Shown here one piece after another: positions 54,990-64,000 of a stretch of 64,000 bases of DNA. Positions within the stretch are counted from its first letter, which is position 1; each line of letters begins with the position of its first letter. Position numbers and translations under genes: made by a program. Below the pieces are notes generated by a model, which was not told where the DNA came from, did no database searches, and worked only from the letters and a program-made list of their open reading frames with translations. Source of the DNA: Tubulanus polymorphus (taxonomy: Eukaryota; Nemertea; Palaeonemertea; Tubulaniformes; Tubulanidae); the NCBI RefSeq assembly GCF_964204645.1, contig NC_134028.1:9963001-10027000 (forward strand), in the 5' to 3' direction.

Positions 54990-55021
54990 CTGACGATGGT
55001 CTCTAGTGTGAGATCGAAACG
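54990..55021 (+). other. hammerhead-like motif in Penelope tail
   Basis: CTGACGA, stem GGTCTC/GAGATC, then GAAAC. Same layout as at 9972-10003 although the stems differ in sequence, which argues for conserved structure. Stems I and III are not evident. Confidence 0.4.
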
Positions 55022-55458
55022 CCATGTTCTTACATTTTAGATTATTTCAATAAATAATTCTCGATTTTAGATTTCTTTTAATTTTTAAATAGTGGGTTTT
55101 ATCTTACATCTGATAATATCATCATTTTTTATGCATGTTGCTTGCTAAAAGTCACGAATTATGTCATCTTAAATGTAGGTACGCAGCTTAGTAAAAGTCA
55201 CAGATTATTCAAGATGAATATTGGGAAAGACAACACGGAAAATTTGAAATTTTTGAAACGATTTAAGCTTTATATATAGCAGAATATTGAAGTATTTTAT
55301 TAAATGTTGCTGTTAGCAAGGGGGACATTTACCTAGAGGAGATTTTTATATATTCATATATTTCACATCCTCAAAGAGCATATTCAGAATATTTTAACTG
55401 CCCTGAAAACTATATAGCGTTTGCATACAGTTTTGCACTACTGTTTATACGCTGTTTA

Positions 55459-56105
55459 TATTGTCACGTATCACTGCAAATCTGAAGCATATGTCGCTAT
55501 TTATAACAGGGAATCTGGCAAGCGAATCCAAACTGAAAAGAAGACGCTTTTGGAGAGTGGCATGATCGCGGGGGGGGGGCAGACTTGAAATAAATGCCAT
55601 TGAGTAATTCAGTAAAATGTTCCAGAATCTAGCTTTTGGAGAAAGGGCCACAGGTGCATAAGGCACAAAAGGGGTGTGGTCTTTGAAGAATGAGATGCGT
55701 TTAGGTGCTTTCTGAGCACTTTCTTAGTTGAAATTAGGAATGGTATATGCTCACAATTTCAGGCATGTTTTATGTGAAAAAGGATAATAACGATTACAAT
55801 AGATTCAATGAGGCTAAGATTATCTAAAGTATAAAATGAAGGTTAAAATCTATAAGCCCACGAACCGTTGAGGAATTTCAGAATGTAACGCTATGCAGAA
55901 ATACGACAATAACGGTTATACACTGGTATCCTTTAACAGCAGGCGATGAAAAAAATTATGTTCAAGCGTCAGAAAAATGGATGAGGGCCTGGCCCCATGT
56001 CTATGTATTGTTCTCTGAATCCAAGAACGTCTATCGCACATTTGAGCCTAAACGTCTACTTTTATTTAGTAGCCACTTAAGATTTGCGGTGATACGTGAC
56101 AACAT
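55459..56105. mobile_element. candidate MITE with 23-bp inverted ends
   Basis: TTGTCACGTATCACTGCAAATCT at the left faces AGATTTGCGGTGATACGTGACAA at the right, with one mismatch. A third single end occurs at 58370-58392. No protein of note between the ends; 645 bp. Confidence 0.55.
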
Positions 56106-56767
56106 GAACACATTGAGAAACTAGTGGAAAATTCTATACCCACGCTATAGTTTGGGATATAGTAGTATTTTGAGTGTCTCAGTTAAGCTCTGAAGATAGT
56201 CTAACCAATAAAAATCGAGATTGGAGTAAATTAGTTTACAAATTGTCATTGGTTATGGCGTTTTACGATGAATCGAAACTTCCTTCTTTTTATGGCGATA
56301 TTAGTGTAATGCAGAATTCGATTTTAACAAATGCAGCTATTTTCAAGCATGTCTGCATTCATATTTTGATTAAATTAGAAGCGTAATCATAAATTCAGGC
56401 TAACCTCTCATTATTGAAATGGTGGTTTATTTTCAACGGGGGTATGGATGTCTTTGCATCATAAATTTAGATGTGCATTTTGGAGTGTTCGAACCTCCCA
56501 TGATTTTATATTAATTTCGCTGAGATGTTGATTTAAAAAAATAAAATATGCTGTATCTTTAATAGATTTTTGTGGATCTATCAATGCATTCTAAAGAAAT
56601 CTTCCGAACTGAGGCCGAATTTAATAGAAATAAGAAATTTCGTATAGTATTCAAGATTTCATTTGGATTACAGTTACGGCCTATGGTGATCTTCACCGTG
56701 AGGTCATGAATGAAGAAATACCGTAATAGAACTCTTAATATGATAACATGTATTGAGATGAAACCGC

Positions 56768-56803
56768 AACGTTTTGACTGTTGACTAACAGCCATCATCA
56801 GGT
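56768..56803 (-). other. third Penelope-tail-like motif
   Basis: On the minus strand CTGATGA, stem GGCTGTT/AACAGTC, then AAAACG (GAAA core changed by one base). It is isolated, without Penelope coding sequence around, and may be a solo tail relic. Confidence 0.3.
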
Positions 56804-59410
56804 GGAATGTAGACATTCCAGTGATTTGAGCTTTAAGTCAGATGGCAGTCACTGAAAATCCGAAAGTTGTTGCGGTTTAATTTTGATAATTAAATGTCAT
56901 CGTATAAAATTTTATTGCAGAATTTCTTCATTTATCGGATTAGTGTTCTATTCGACTACTTCGGGTCATGTAGTCGTTTAGATAGAAAATTATTACTTGT
57001 CGCCACGGAAGGTATATGCAACCGTGTCAGTCGCTACGGGAGAGATTCTCTGTATATCGGCATCTTAAATCGGCACCTTTGTTGGTCCTAGCCTACATTC
57101 ACTTCCAATCTAACGAATTGGTAATTTTATTCTTACCATGAATGCCTTTTTGTCGTAGAATATGGTGCCACTGATATAAAAGTAGTTTTTATTCTACGAT
57201 AATTTGAGAAAATGAGTTATATTGGAAAAAAAACTGATAAAGTACCTTAAAATTCAGCGATTCATTGGGATTTTATTTCATTGGCATCTTCAAATAGAGT
57301 TTTGAGGTGCTAAGTTTATTACTATTAAGAGGTCATTATTTTTGGTGGTCAGTGCAGTTTGTTTATTCGTTCATCAATCACTGTCTCGTTAGCCAGTGTA
57401 ATTCACCTGTTGACTGATAGCTGCTGCTGGGCTTTTGATAACCTATACAAACAATTTACTCAACAAAGTAGGAAAGCATGTGAAACTGAAATTTCAGCCT
57501 TGCATTCTTTTACTTAGACCAGAAGCGTTTTTTATCAAATTGGAATAACTGATTTCAAAACTACGTGAACACCTCAACTGAATTTATTTCAGTATTTATT
57601 CAATCAATAATGACAATTGTTAGGCTTATTCTCACTAGCATACCCTCAGTGAGTAATGGGTATTAGATTATAATATAATGCATTATTATTTTGATCTTAT
57701 ATTAGAAGTTGTAATATCATTTCAACCAAACTGTATAACTATGAAATGAAATTTCGGTTAAGGTATCAATTCTAACAAGCATTAAAGGGTTCAATATTCA
57801 TAAACGAACATTAAGCAGAGAACAGCGTGACAAAGTGAACATCACATGGATTACTTAAAAATTGATTGTATCGAAATAAACAATAATTGTAGGTTAATTC
57901 TAAGTATTTTAGATACATTTTTTGGGAAAATTTTTTGTAGTCTTTCATCCAAGTAAAGAGATCTAAAGACATAATCCATTTCATGAACATATGATTTTAT
58001 TTGTATTTTCGTCTCTCATATATCCTTGAAGACAAATGAAGCCAAATTCAAAAAAGACAAATTCATTTCTACAGAATCAAAGATTTATGACAGTATGAAT
58101 GCACCAGCATGTTTTATAATCGCAAATATAAAACAAAAATCATAAAATTCTAAATTAGATCTGGCACAATACTTGTTTTAACGGATTGAATCCATAATGA
58201 TGTTACATAAATCAATAGTTTTCCTATTGGTTATTCCCATTTTGTTGAGCGTGATATAATTTAGGGGGTTCTTAGCAACTCGGAAACTAGGATTTCTATT
58301 GACAGAACTGTATTCAAAGCATACAGAGTTCTGTATACAAAGCATATGGGGTTTAACAGTACCTTTGACCCTGTCACGTATCACTGCAAATCTTTAACAG
58401 ATGTGGCTATTTTGAACAAGAAATTACTGTGCCATCTCAAAATGGTCAATTTTTCACTAGCTGACTTTTAGAAACGATGTGTTTTGAGAGTAGCTATTGT
58501 GGTAGGAGTTACTATCACTAAGTCGCTGTTTACAATCGGTTGGTTACAGTCACATCTACTGCCAGTGTGCACTATCAAAATGCTAGCACACTAGCACATC
58601 AGATGTTTTACAACAGCCACTTTTCAGCAGTAGACTCTTTCAAAAAGCTACTGTGGAAAACCAACTGAATTGAAAGGTAGACTATTTCGGCGTCATTTAT
58701 TTGTTATTTGTGATTACATCCAGCAGTCAAATGAATTCATTTCAATCGTTGCCTCAACGTCACGATTTTTTGTATATTTTTCTGTCATATCTGAAACTCG
58801 GGTCCCCAGGGCGAATCACTATTAAAGCCGTGAGACTACATCGATGTACCAATGACGTAAGCCGAAAGCCGTTACCGCTCTCCGCAAAATACATTCGTTA
58901 CCGTAATCCAACTGAATTTTTATATAATATATGTAATGAAATTTATCAATGAATCGGTCAAATGAAACATTTTCTTAAGAATATGTAAAATGTGCATGGA
59001 TACAGCGTAAATTCAAATCAGCGAAATTAATATAATAATCAACGATTCAGTGATTCAGCGAAGTTCGGAACACCCCCAAAACAATGCACATCTGACTCCA
59101 ATTCTATATAAATTGTCATCCGATTCTAGAAACGTTTTCGTATCAATCATGGCAATTGCGCAATATAAGTATAAGGCTCGCACTTAAACTTCTTTTAAAC
59201 CCTTAATTTGGAATGTGTACGATGTACATTCCTAACTGTTCAAGTCATTCCTCAATGATAGGAGACGTTTGACTGAAACACTTTTGGATTCCTCGTTAGT
59301 CAAAACTACAAATCAACCGACTGATATCGGACCAGCAATAACTTCAAAAACTGATCAAGTTAACTGACTGATCTTAATCTTGGATTAGTGAATACTGCAA
59401 ATATAATGCA
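56804..59410. other. interior of the 9.8-kb element, right part
   Basis: No gene recognised. A single MITE end occurs at 58370-58392. Short frames around 58178-58384 and 58701-58952 have no recognisable content. Confidence 0.4.
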
Positions 59411-59575
59411 GTAAACCGACCTAGGTTACAATATTGTAGCCTCGGTCAGTGTATGCAGATAAATCCGCGCAGGTCAACCGACCTAGGTTACAATATTGTA
59501 GCCTCGGTCAGTGTATGCAGATAAATCCGCGCAACTCAACCGACCTAGGTTACAATATTGTAGCCTCGGTCAGTG
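59411..59575 (-). repeat. palindromic subterminal repeats, right (three copies)
   Basis: Three copies of ACCGACCTAGGTTACAATAT...GCCTCGGTCAGTG with a period of 62 bp, separated by GTATGCAGATAAATCCGCGC. They are the inverse complement of the left copies. Confidence 0.85.
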
Positions 59576-59649
59576 TTCCACTGATGAATCATACATTTGC
59601 CTCAACCTAGTCTGCCAGGTTACTTATTGCTTTGTCTTTATCCTGACCC

Positions 59650-59729
59650 AATCATAACCGTATTTCTTTTTTCAGCTTTACAACTGATTCCACGAATTTA
59701 ATAATTCCATTTTCGAATAATAATGTGTT
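59650..59729 (-). repeat. terminal inverted repeat of the 9.8-kb element, right
   Basis: Reverse complement of 49938-50018; ends ...CGAATAATAATGTGTT, followed by the polymerase sequence of copy C. Confidence 0.85.
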
Positions 59730-61857
59730 TAAACCCGAAAATCATATTCATACAGAAAAGTTAATGGTAACTCAAGAAGATAAATATAATTATGTAGTAC
59801 ATTATAGAATGTTAAAGTTTTATTTGAATCAAGGAATGATTCTAAAAAAGTACATAGATATATTTCATTCAGCCAATCTAAGTGGTTAGAAAAATATATA
59901 GATTTTAACACCAAACAGAGAACTGAAGCTAAAACTGATTTCGAGAAAGATTTCTTCAAGTTAATGAATAATGCATTCTATGGTAAGACTTGTGAAAATA
60001 TTAGAAATAGAAATGATATTGAGTTAGTTAGTAATGGTAAAAGAATTAGACATTTACAAACATATCCTAAATTTATGGGTAACAGAATATTTGATGAAAA
60101 TTTAGCCGCAGTTAAGATGAGAAGAACATCAATGAAATTAAATAAACCAATCTATGTTGGCGCTTCAGTTTTAGAATTATCAAAATTACTAATGTATGAA
60201 TTCTATTATAATGTATTACAACCACTTTTTGGAGAAAAACATATAGAAATATTATATTTTGATTCTGTTACAGCTGACACCCCAATATTTTTAAAATATA
60301 ATAATCAAATGTTAATTAGAAGAATTTCAGAAATAATTCCAAAACAAAATGAACTTTATATTTCGTATGGTGAAAAAGAATTAATACAAATAAATGGATT
60401 AATGGATGTTTGAACAAAAATGGATGGGTGAAATTAAAGAATATAATTAGACATAAAACGAATAAGAAAATCTATAGAGTTAGAACTAAATTAGGATTTG
60501 TTGATGTTACTGAAGATCATAGTTTAATTAAACAAAATGGTGATGAAATAAAACCAACTGATATAAAAATTGGAGACGAATTATTACATAAAAGATTTTT
60601 CCAAAGAATGAATCATATGTCATTTGATAAAATAATTGATAATGTTTATAATATAGAACCCGAAACATTGGAAGAAAAAGAATATTTTATCAAAGGATTT
60701 TTTATGGGCGATGGTTCAGCAGGTGTGTATAAATATGTTAGTGGAACTAAATATTGTTGGTATTTATGCAATCAAGATTTGAAATTATTAGAAAGAATTA
60801 AAAAATACTGTGAACAAGTTAATTCACATAAAACATTTAGAATCGGGGATTATATGAAATCATCACAATGTTATAGAATACATGTGAATAATCTAAAGAT
60901 TTTGCAATTAAATATAATGATGAATTCTATATTCATGCAATAGTGAAAAGTAATACTTCAACTAAAGAAAAGATAGTTCCAGATTATGTAATAAATGCAA
61001 AAGATAATTTTAGAAAATGGTTCTTCATTGGATTTTATGCTGCAGATGGTTCAAAAAACTATACAAAACAGACAACTATATCTTTGACACAAAAAGGAAA
61101 AGTTGCTATATCAGGATTAAATATATTATGCAATTCATTAGGATTTAATATGTTAGTTAATATTAGAAAAGATAAACCAAATGTATTTCAATTAACGCAT
61201 GTAGAAAATGAACTAACTGAAGAAGCTAGAGATTTATTTGAAATATCCAATCCTACAGAATATGTTTATGATTTAACAACTGAAGATGGTACATTTAATT
61301 GTGGATTTCCATTAATCATAAAAAATACAGATTCTTACATATTAAAGATAAAAACTGATAACATAACTGATGATTTAAAAAAATTAAAACATCATTTTGA
61401 TTTTAGTAACTATCCTAAAGATCATGAATTGTTTAGCAATGATAATAAAAAAGTTCCTGGTAAATTCAAAGATGAATTAGGTGGTGAAGGAATGATTGAA
61501 TTCATCGGTATTAGATCTAAAATGTATTCATATAAAACTAAAGAACATGAAGCTAAAAAGTTAAAAGGAATAACCAAAAGTGTAGTAGAAAAGAATATTC
61601 ATTTCAAAGATTACATCAATTGATTATTCAATGAAGAAGTTAGAAAACATAAGATGAGATGTTTAAGATCTGAGTACCACGAAATGTTTATTGAAGAAAT
61701 TGAAAAGATAAGTCTAAACCCATTTGATGATAAAAGATATATTCTGGATGATGGAATTCATACAGTTGCTTATGGTTGTAATTTAGATGAATACTTAAAA
61801 TTTAAAAGAGAAGAAACAAAAGAGAACGAGATAATGAAAAGAATTCTAACGTGTTAA
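59730..61857 (+). pseudogene. PolB of Polinton copy C, 3' part with intein
   Basis: Continues the fragment at 49466. HTEKLMVTQEDKYNYVVHYR, a frameshift near 59850, motif B (KLMNNAFYGKT), ILYFD, intein, then TDSYILKIKTDN, KMYSYKTKEHEAKKL and a C terminus longer than in A and B (KREETKENEIMKRILTC). Frameshifts in the intein at about 60412 and 60900; TGA at 61621-61623. Sequence is clearly diverged from A and B but colinear. Confidence 0.9.
60264..61326 (+). other. LAGLIDADG intein in PolB motif C, copy C
   Basis: SVTADTPIFL at the start, TEDHSLI, FIKGFFMGDGSAG, FFIGFYAADGSK, and VYDLTTEDGTF...IKN before TDSY. Same insertion point as in A and B. The penultimate residue is K. Two frameshifts; the homing-endonuclease motifs themselves are intact. 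Confidence 0.9.
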
Positions 61858-61886
61858 TCAAATTTTAATAAAAATATGTATTATAA

Positions 61887-62239
61887 ATGGAGAGTAAACA
61901 AACACACAGTGAGAAAAACAATTTATTTCTAGATAGAATTAAAGATATAACACATGGAAATCAGTAGATTATAAATTTAAGAAGTTAAAAGAATTAATAA
62001 TCCATAAGAAATATCTAATTACAAATATTGATACAGTTACTAACAAATATGGAGATAAATTAGTTATACACTTAGAATATGAAGGATTAAAAGGAAATAC
62101 ATATAAATTCAGAACATATTTACCAGATAGATTTCATAGATTATCAAGTGAAGATCTAGAAGAATTATGTTCTGGTGATTTCTATTTCGTATACAAAGGT
62201 AAGAATGAAAAAGGGCACCATGAAATAGATTTCGAATAA
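61887..62239 (+). pseudogene. 108-aa-type protein of copy C, diverged
   Basis: Starts in TATTATAAATGGAG. After an early TAG/frameshift region near 61966 the frame reads TNKYGDKLVIHLEYEG, TYLPDRFHRLSSEDLEELC and GKNEKGHHEIDFE, clearly related to 7854-8180. Here it lies between PolB and the penton gene, where A and B carry the VLTF3-like gene. Confidence 0.75.
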
Positions 62240-62256
62240 GAAAATATGTAAAATAA

Positions 62257-63069
62257 ATGGTAGAATTGAAAGAATACAGATTATTTGTTGATTCAAGAAA
62301 ACTTACAAATTATAAATCTCATAATTTACTAGTTCAATTAGATAGAGAATTTAAGAATTGTGTAGATTTAAAATTAGTTAATATAACTTTATGTAATTCT
62401 TATTATAATATATCAGATAAAACTTTTGAAAATAGAGGGTTTATGATTTATATGAGAAATAAAGATAAATGGTTTCATATATTTTTAAAACCAGGATTAT
62501 ATAATTTAGAATCATTAGCGCAGGAAATTAATAGAAGAGCTCGGTTGAAAATCGGGGGCACTTCTGTATTCCAAATTAAATTTAATAAAATTGATAGTAC
62601 TAATAAAATAAGAATAAAGATATCTAATGAACAACATAAATTTATGGTAAACAAACCACTGGCTAAAATGTTAGGAATTAAACCGCTTACAGTTACTGGA
62701 AACGCAGAGGGCAGCTCAAATATAATACCTTTTACACACTTTTATATTTATTGCAATTTAATCGAGCCTACAAAAACTTTCGAAGCAACTAAAGAAACAA
62801 TTTGTAGTTCTAGTATACTAAATATTTTACCGCTAAAAAATGTTAAACAATTTGGAACTCAAATAAATTATAATTTAACTGAATGTGATTTCAAACCTTG
62901 TATTCCACATTTCAATAATTTTAAATTAGAAATAAGAAATCATAATGGTTATTTAATTGATTTGAATAACTTTCCTGTAATATATGAATTAGTTATAAGA
63001 TGTAAAGAGAAATTTTTTCATTATATAAATGAATATAACTGTTGGGCCGAGTATATGTTTTGGGTTTGA
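62257..63069 (+). CDS. penton/minor capsid protein, copy C
   Basis: Open for 270 codons. Matches copy A closely through ELVIRCKE, where copies A and B stop; here the stop codon is AAA, so the frame runs on for about 20 codons into the next gene. LKPGLYNLESLAQEIN and LEIRNHNGYLIDLNN are conserved. Start in AAAATAAATGG. Confidence 0.7.
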   Translation: MVELKEYRLFVDSRKLTNYKSHNLLVQLDREFKNCVDLKLVNITLCNSYYNISDKTFENRGFMIYMRNKDKWFHIFLKPGLYNLESLAQEINRRARLKIGGTSVFQIKFNKIDSTNKIRIKISNEQHKFMVNKPLAKMLGIKPLTVTGNAEGSSNIIPFTHFYIYCNLIEPTKTFEATKETICSSSILNILPLKNVKQFGTQINYNLTECDFKPCIPHFNNFKLEIRNHNGYLIDLNNFPVIYELVIRCKEKFFHYINEYNCWAEYMFWV

Positions 63070-63385
63070 TTTTAAACATGAGAAAGAAATGAAATTTAAC
63101 ATTAATGATGTAATTACACATATCAAAAATATTACATTTTCTAATGAAACAACATTTGAGTATGAAAAAACAATAGATAAAGAAACTCTGAATGTAGAAA
63201 AGATTACTAATTTAATTAGAGAATCTTTAAGATTTTATGAATTAGATGAAGATTTTATCATCGATGATATTAAAAAAATAATAATTGAAATATATACAAA
63301 TGAAACTAGTAATGAAATAAATGTTGATTTAATCATCACTAAGATAACTAAATATTTTGATGATAGTAATTTTTTTGATAAATAA
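63029..63385 (+). CDS. 117-aa protein of unknown function, copy C
   Basis: Open, start in TATATAAATGAATAT, same protein as 22973-23326. Overlapped by the run-on of the penton gene. The stop TAA directly abuts the next ATG. Confidence 0.7.
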   Translation: MNITVGPSICFGFDFKHEKEMKFNINDVITHIKNITFSNETTFEYEKTIDKETLNVEKITNLIRESLRFYELDEDFIIDDIKKIIIEIYTNETSNEINVDLIITKITKYFDDSNFFDK

Positions 63386-63607
63386 ATGAGTGATAATAAG
63401 TGGATAATAACTGGATTATATAATGGCGCATTACTATCAGTTGGAACTGTTGGTTATTCAATGGTATTAAAAAAAGTATTCAAGATGGGAAGTGCTAATG
63501 TTGATAGATTTGATATAAATGATATTTTAAAATTAACATTAGCAGTTACTTTATCTAATTTAACTATTGATTATTTGGAAAAACAAAAATATATTCCTCC
63601 CATATAA
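63386..63607 (+). CDS. 73-aa membrane protein, copy C
   Basis: Open and almost identical to 40265-40486. The start is the ATG of GATAAATAAATGAG. Confidence 0.65.
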   Translation: MSDNKWIITGLYNGALLSVGTVGYSMVLKKVFKMGSANVDRFDINDILKLTLAVTLSNLTIDYLEKQKYIPPI

Positions 63608-63631
63608 ATGCATAATTTTTTTGCTAAATAA

Positions 63632-64000
63632 ATGGCTTCTGCAATTATAACTATTATAGGATCGGCAATTGTTAACGCTTTAGCATTTACTGGTGGCGGT
63701 TTAAGCATATTGATGAAAATAGTTCATTAGGAGAACGAAGGAGACATAACTTAGCATTAGAGAAATACAATAAAGCAGCAGAAGAATATAGAGAAAAGAG
63801 ACAAAACTATATGGATTACATCAATAAAGAATTATATGATCAGAAGATTTCACATAGAGATTTTTTATCAGTTGATGATGCAATGAGTTTATATAACGCA
63901 GTAACAAATAAAGAAAAATTACATCTATACAAACGTAAATTATCAGATTATTATACCCCAAGTAATGAACAACAGAAATATGAAATAATTTGGATTTTAG
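63632..64000 (+). pseudogene. 139-aa membrane protein, copy C, cut by the window end
   Basis: Starts MASAIITIIGSAIVNALAFTGG, then an 11-base loss near 63700 shifts the frame. Homologous sequence continues in another frame (DYINKELYDQ, VDDAMSLYN) to the end of the window. Confidence 0.7.

Larger units (their letters stand above)
53600..55075 (+). mobile_element. Penelope-like element, degenerate
   Basis: Contains reverse transcriptase remnants, a GIY-YIG endonuclease and a 3' tail with the CTGACGA...GAAACG motif, in the usual order of Penelope-like elements. The 5' boundary is not sharp. It is nested in the 9.8-kb element. Confidence 0.85.
49938..59729. mobile_element. 9.8-kb DNA element with long inverted ends
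   Basis: Inserted in the PolB gene of copy C. The ends are inverted copies over about 80 bp (AACACATTATTATTCGAAAA... facing its complement), and TAAA is duplicated at 49934-49937 and 59730-59733 (TTAA at 49933 and 59729 is an alternative). Just inside are two (left) and three (right) copies of a palindromic motif. I find no transposase; the interior holds a broken Penelope element, a tandem duplication, MITE-like repeats and unassigned DNA. It is non-autonomous or has lost its transposase. Confidence 0.8.

Noticed and set aside
1-64000. tRNA or rRNA genes
   Set aside because: No cloverleaf-type A and B box pair or rRNA core sequence was noticed on reading both strands; absence should be confirmed with tRNAscan and Rfam.

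Overview
This is a stretch of an animal (metazoan, probably invertebrate) nuclear genome that has been heavily overwritten by mobile DNA. The host is not named by anything in the sequence. The eukaryotic reading rests on three retroviral-integrase/protein-primed-PolB elements of the Maverick/Polinton (adintovirus-like) type, Penelope-like retroelements, minisatellites, MITE-like repeats and long gene-free stretches of intermediate GC. I see no tRNA, rRNA or CRISPR array, and no host protein-coding gene that I can defend.

Layout. 1-4904 is host flank with one 30-bp minisatellite. 4911-30586 is Polinton copy A on the minus strand, bounded by 88-bp inverted repeats and a perfect 6-bp target duplication (ATCACA). 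Its left end and flank are tandemly duplicated (2.85 kb). Between 9588 and about 15302 it is split by another element with inverted arms, zinc-finger and membrane-protein genes and a 24-bp minisatellite, which itself carries a Penelope fragment with a 13-bp target duplication. 30593-32642 is host spacer. 32643 to about 49463 is Polinton copy B on the plus strand, so A and B face each other head to head. 49464-49937 and 59730-64000 are parts of a third, related Polinton, copy C, whose polymerase gene is split by a 9.8-kb element with 80-bp terminal inverted repeats and palindromic subterminal repeats. That element holds another broken Penelope element.

Polinton gene order (read 5' to 3' in copy B): protein-primed DNA polymerase with zinc fingers, an HNH-like block and an intein; a convergent VLTF3-like late transcription factor candidate; penton/minor capsid; four small proteins of unknown function (three with membrane segments); a 441-aa and a 481-aa virion-type membrane protein; major capsid; integrase with chromodomain; A32-type packaging ATPase; two more small proteins; and a convergent 108-aa protein. 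Together these would replicate, integrate, express late genes and build a capsid. Almost every large gene carries nonsense or frameshift changes, so all three copies are decaying fossils, although many small genes, and the capsid-region genes of copy B, are still open.

The most interesting points: (1) a LAGLIDADG intein exactly at the YxD/TDS catalytic motif of PolB in all three copies; (2) a strikingly uniform start-site motif, a T-run followed by TATAAATG or TAAATAAATG, at nearly every element gene, resembling poxvirus-type late promoters; (3) a VLTF3-like protein in the same element, which would be the natural partner for that motif; (4) terminal inverted repeats that end at the start codons of the two outermost genes; (5) the nested inverted-arm element in copy A, whose genes share the start motif and which may be a satellite of the Polinton.
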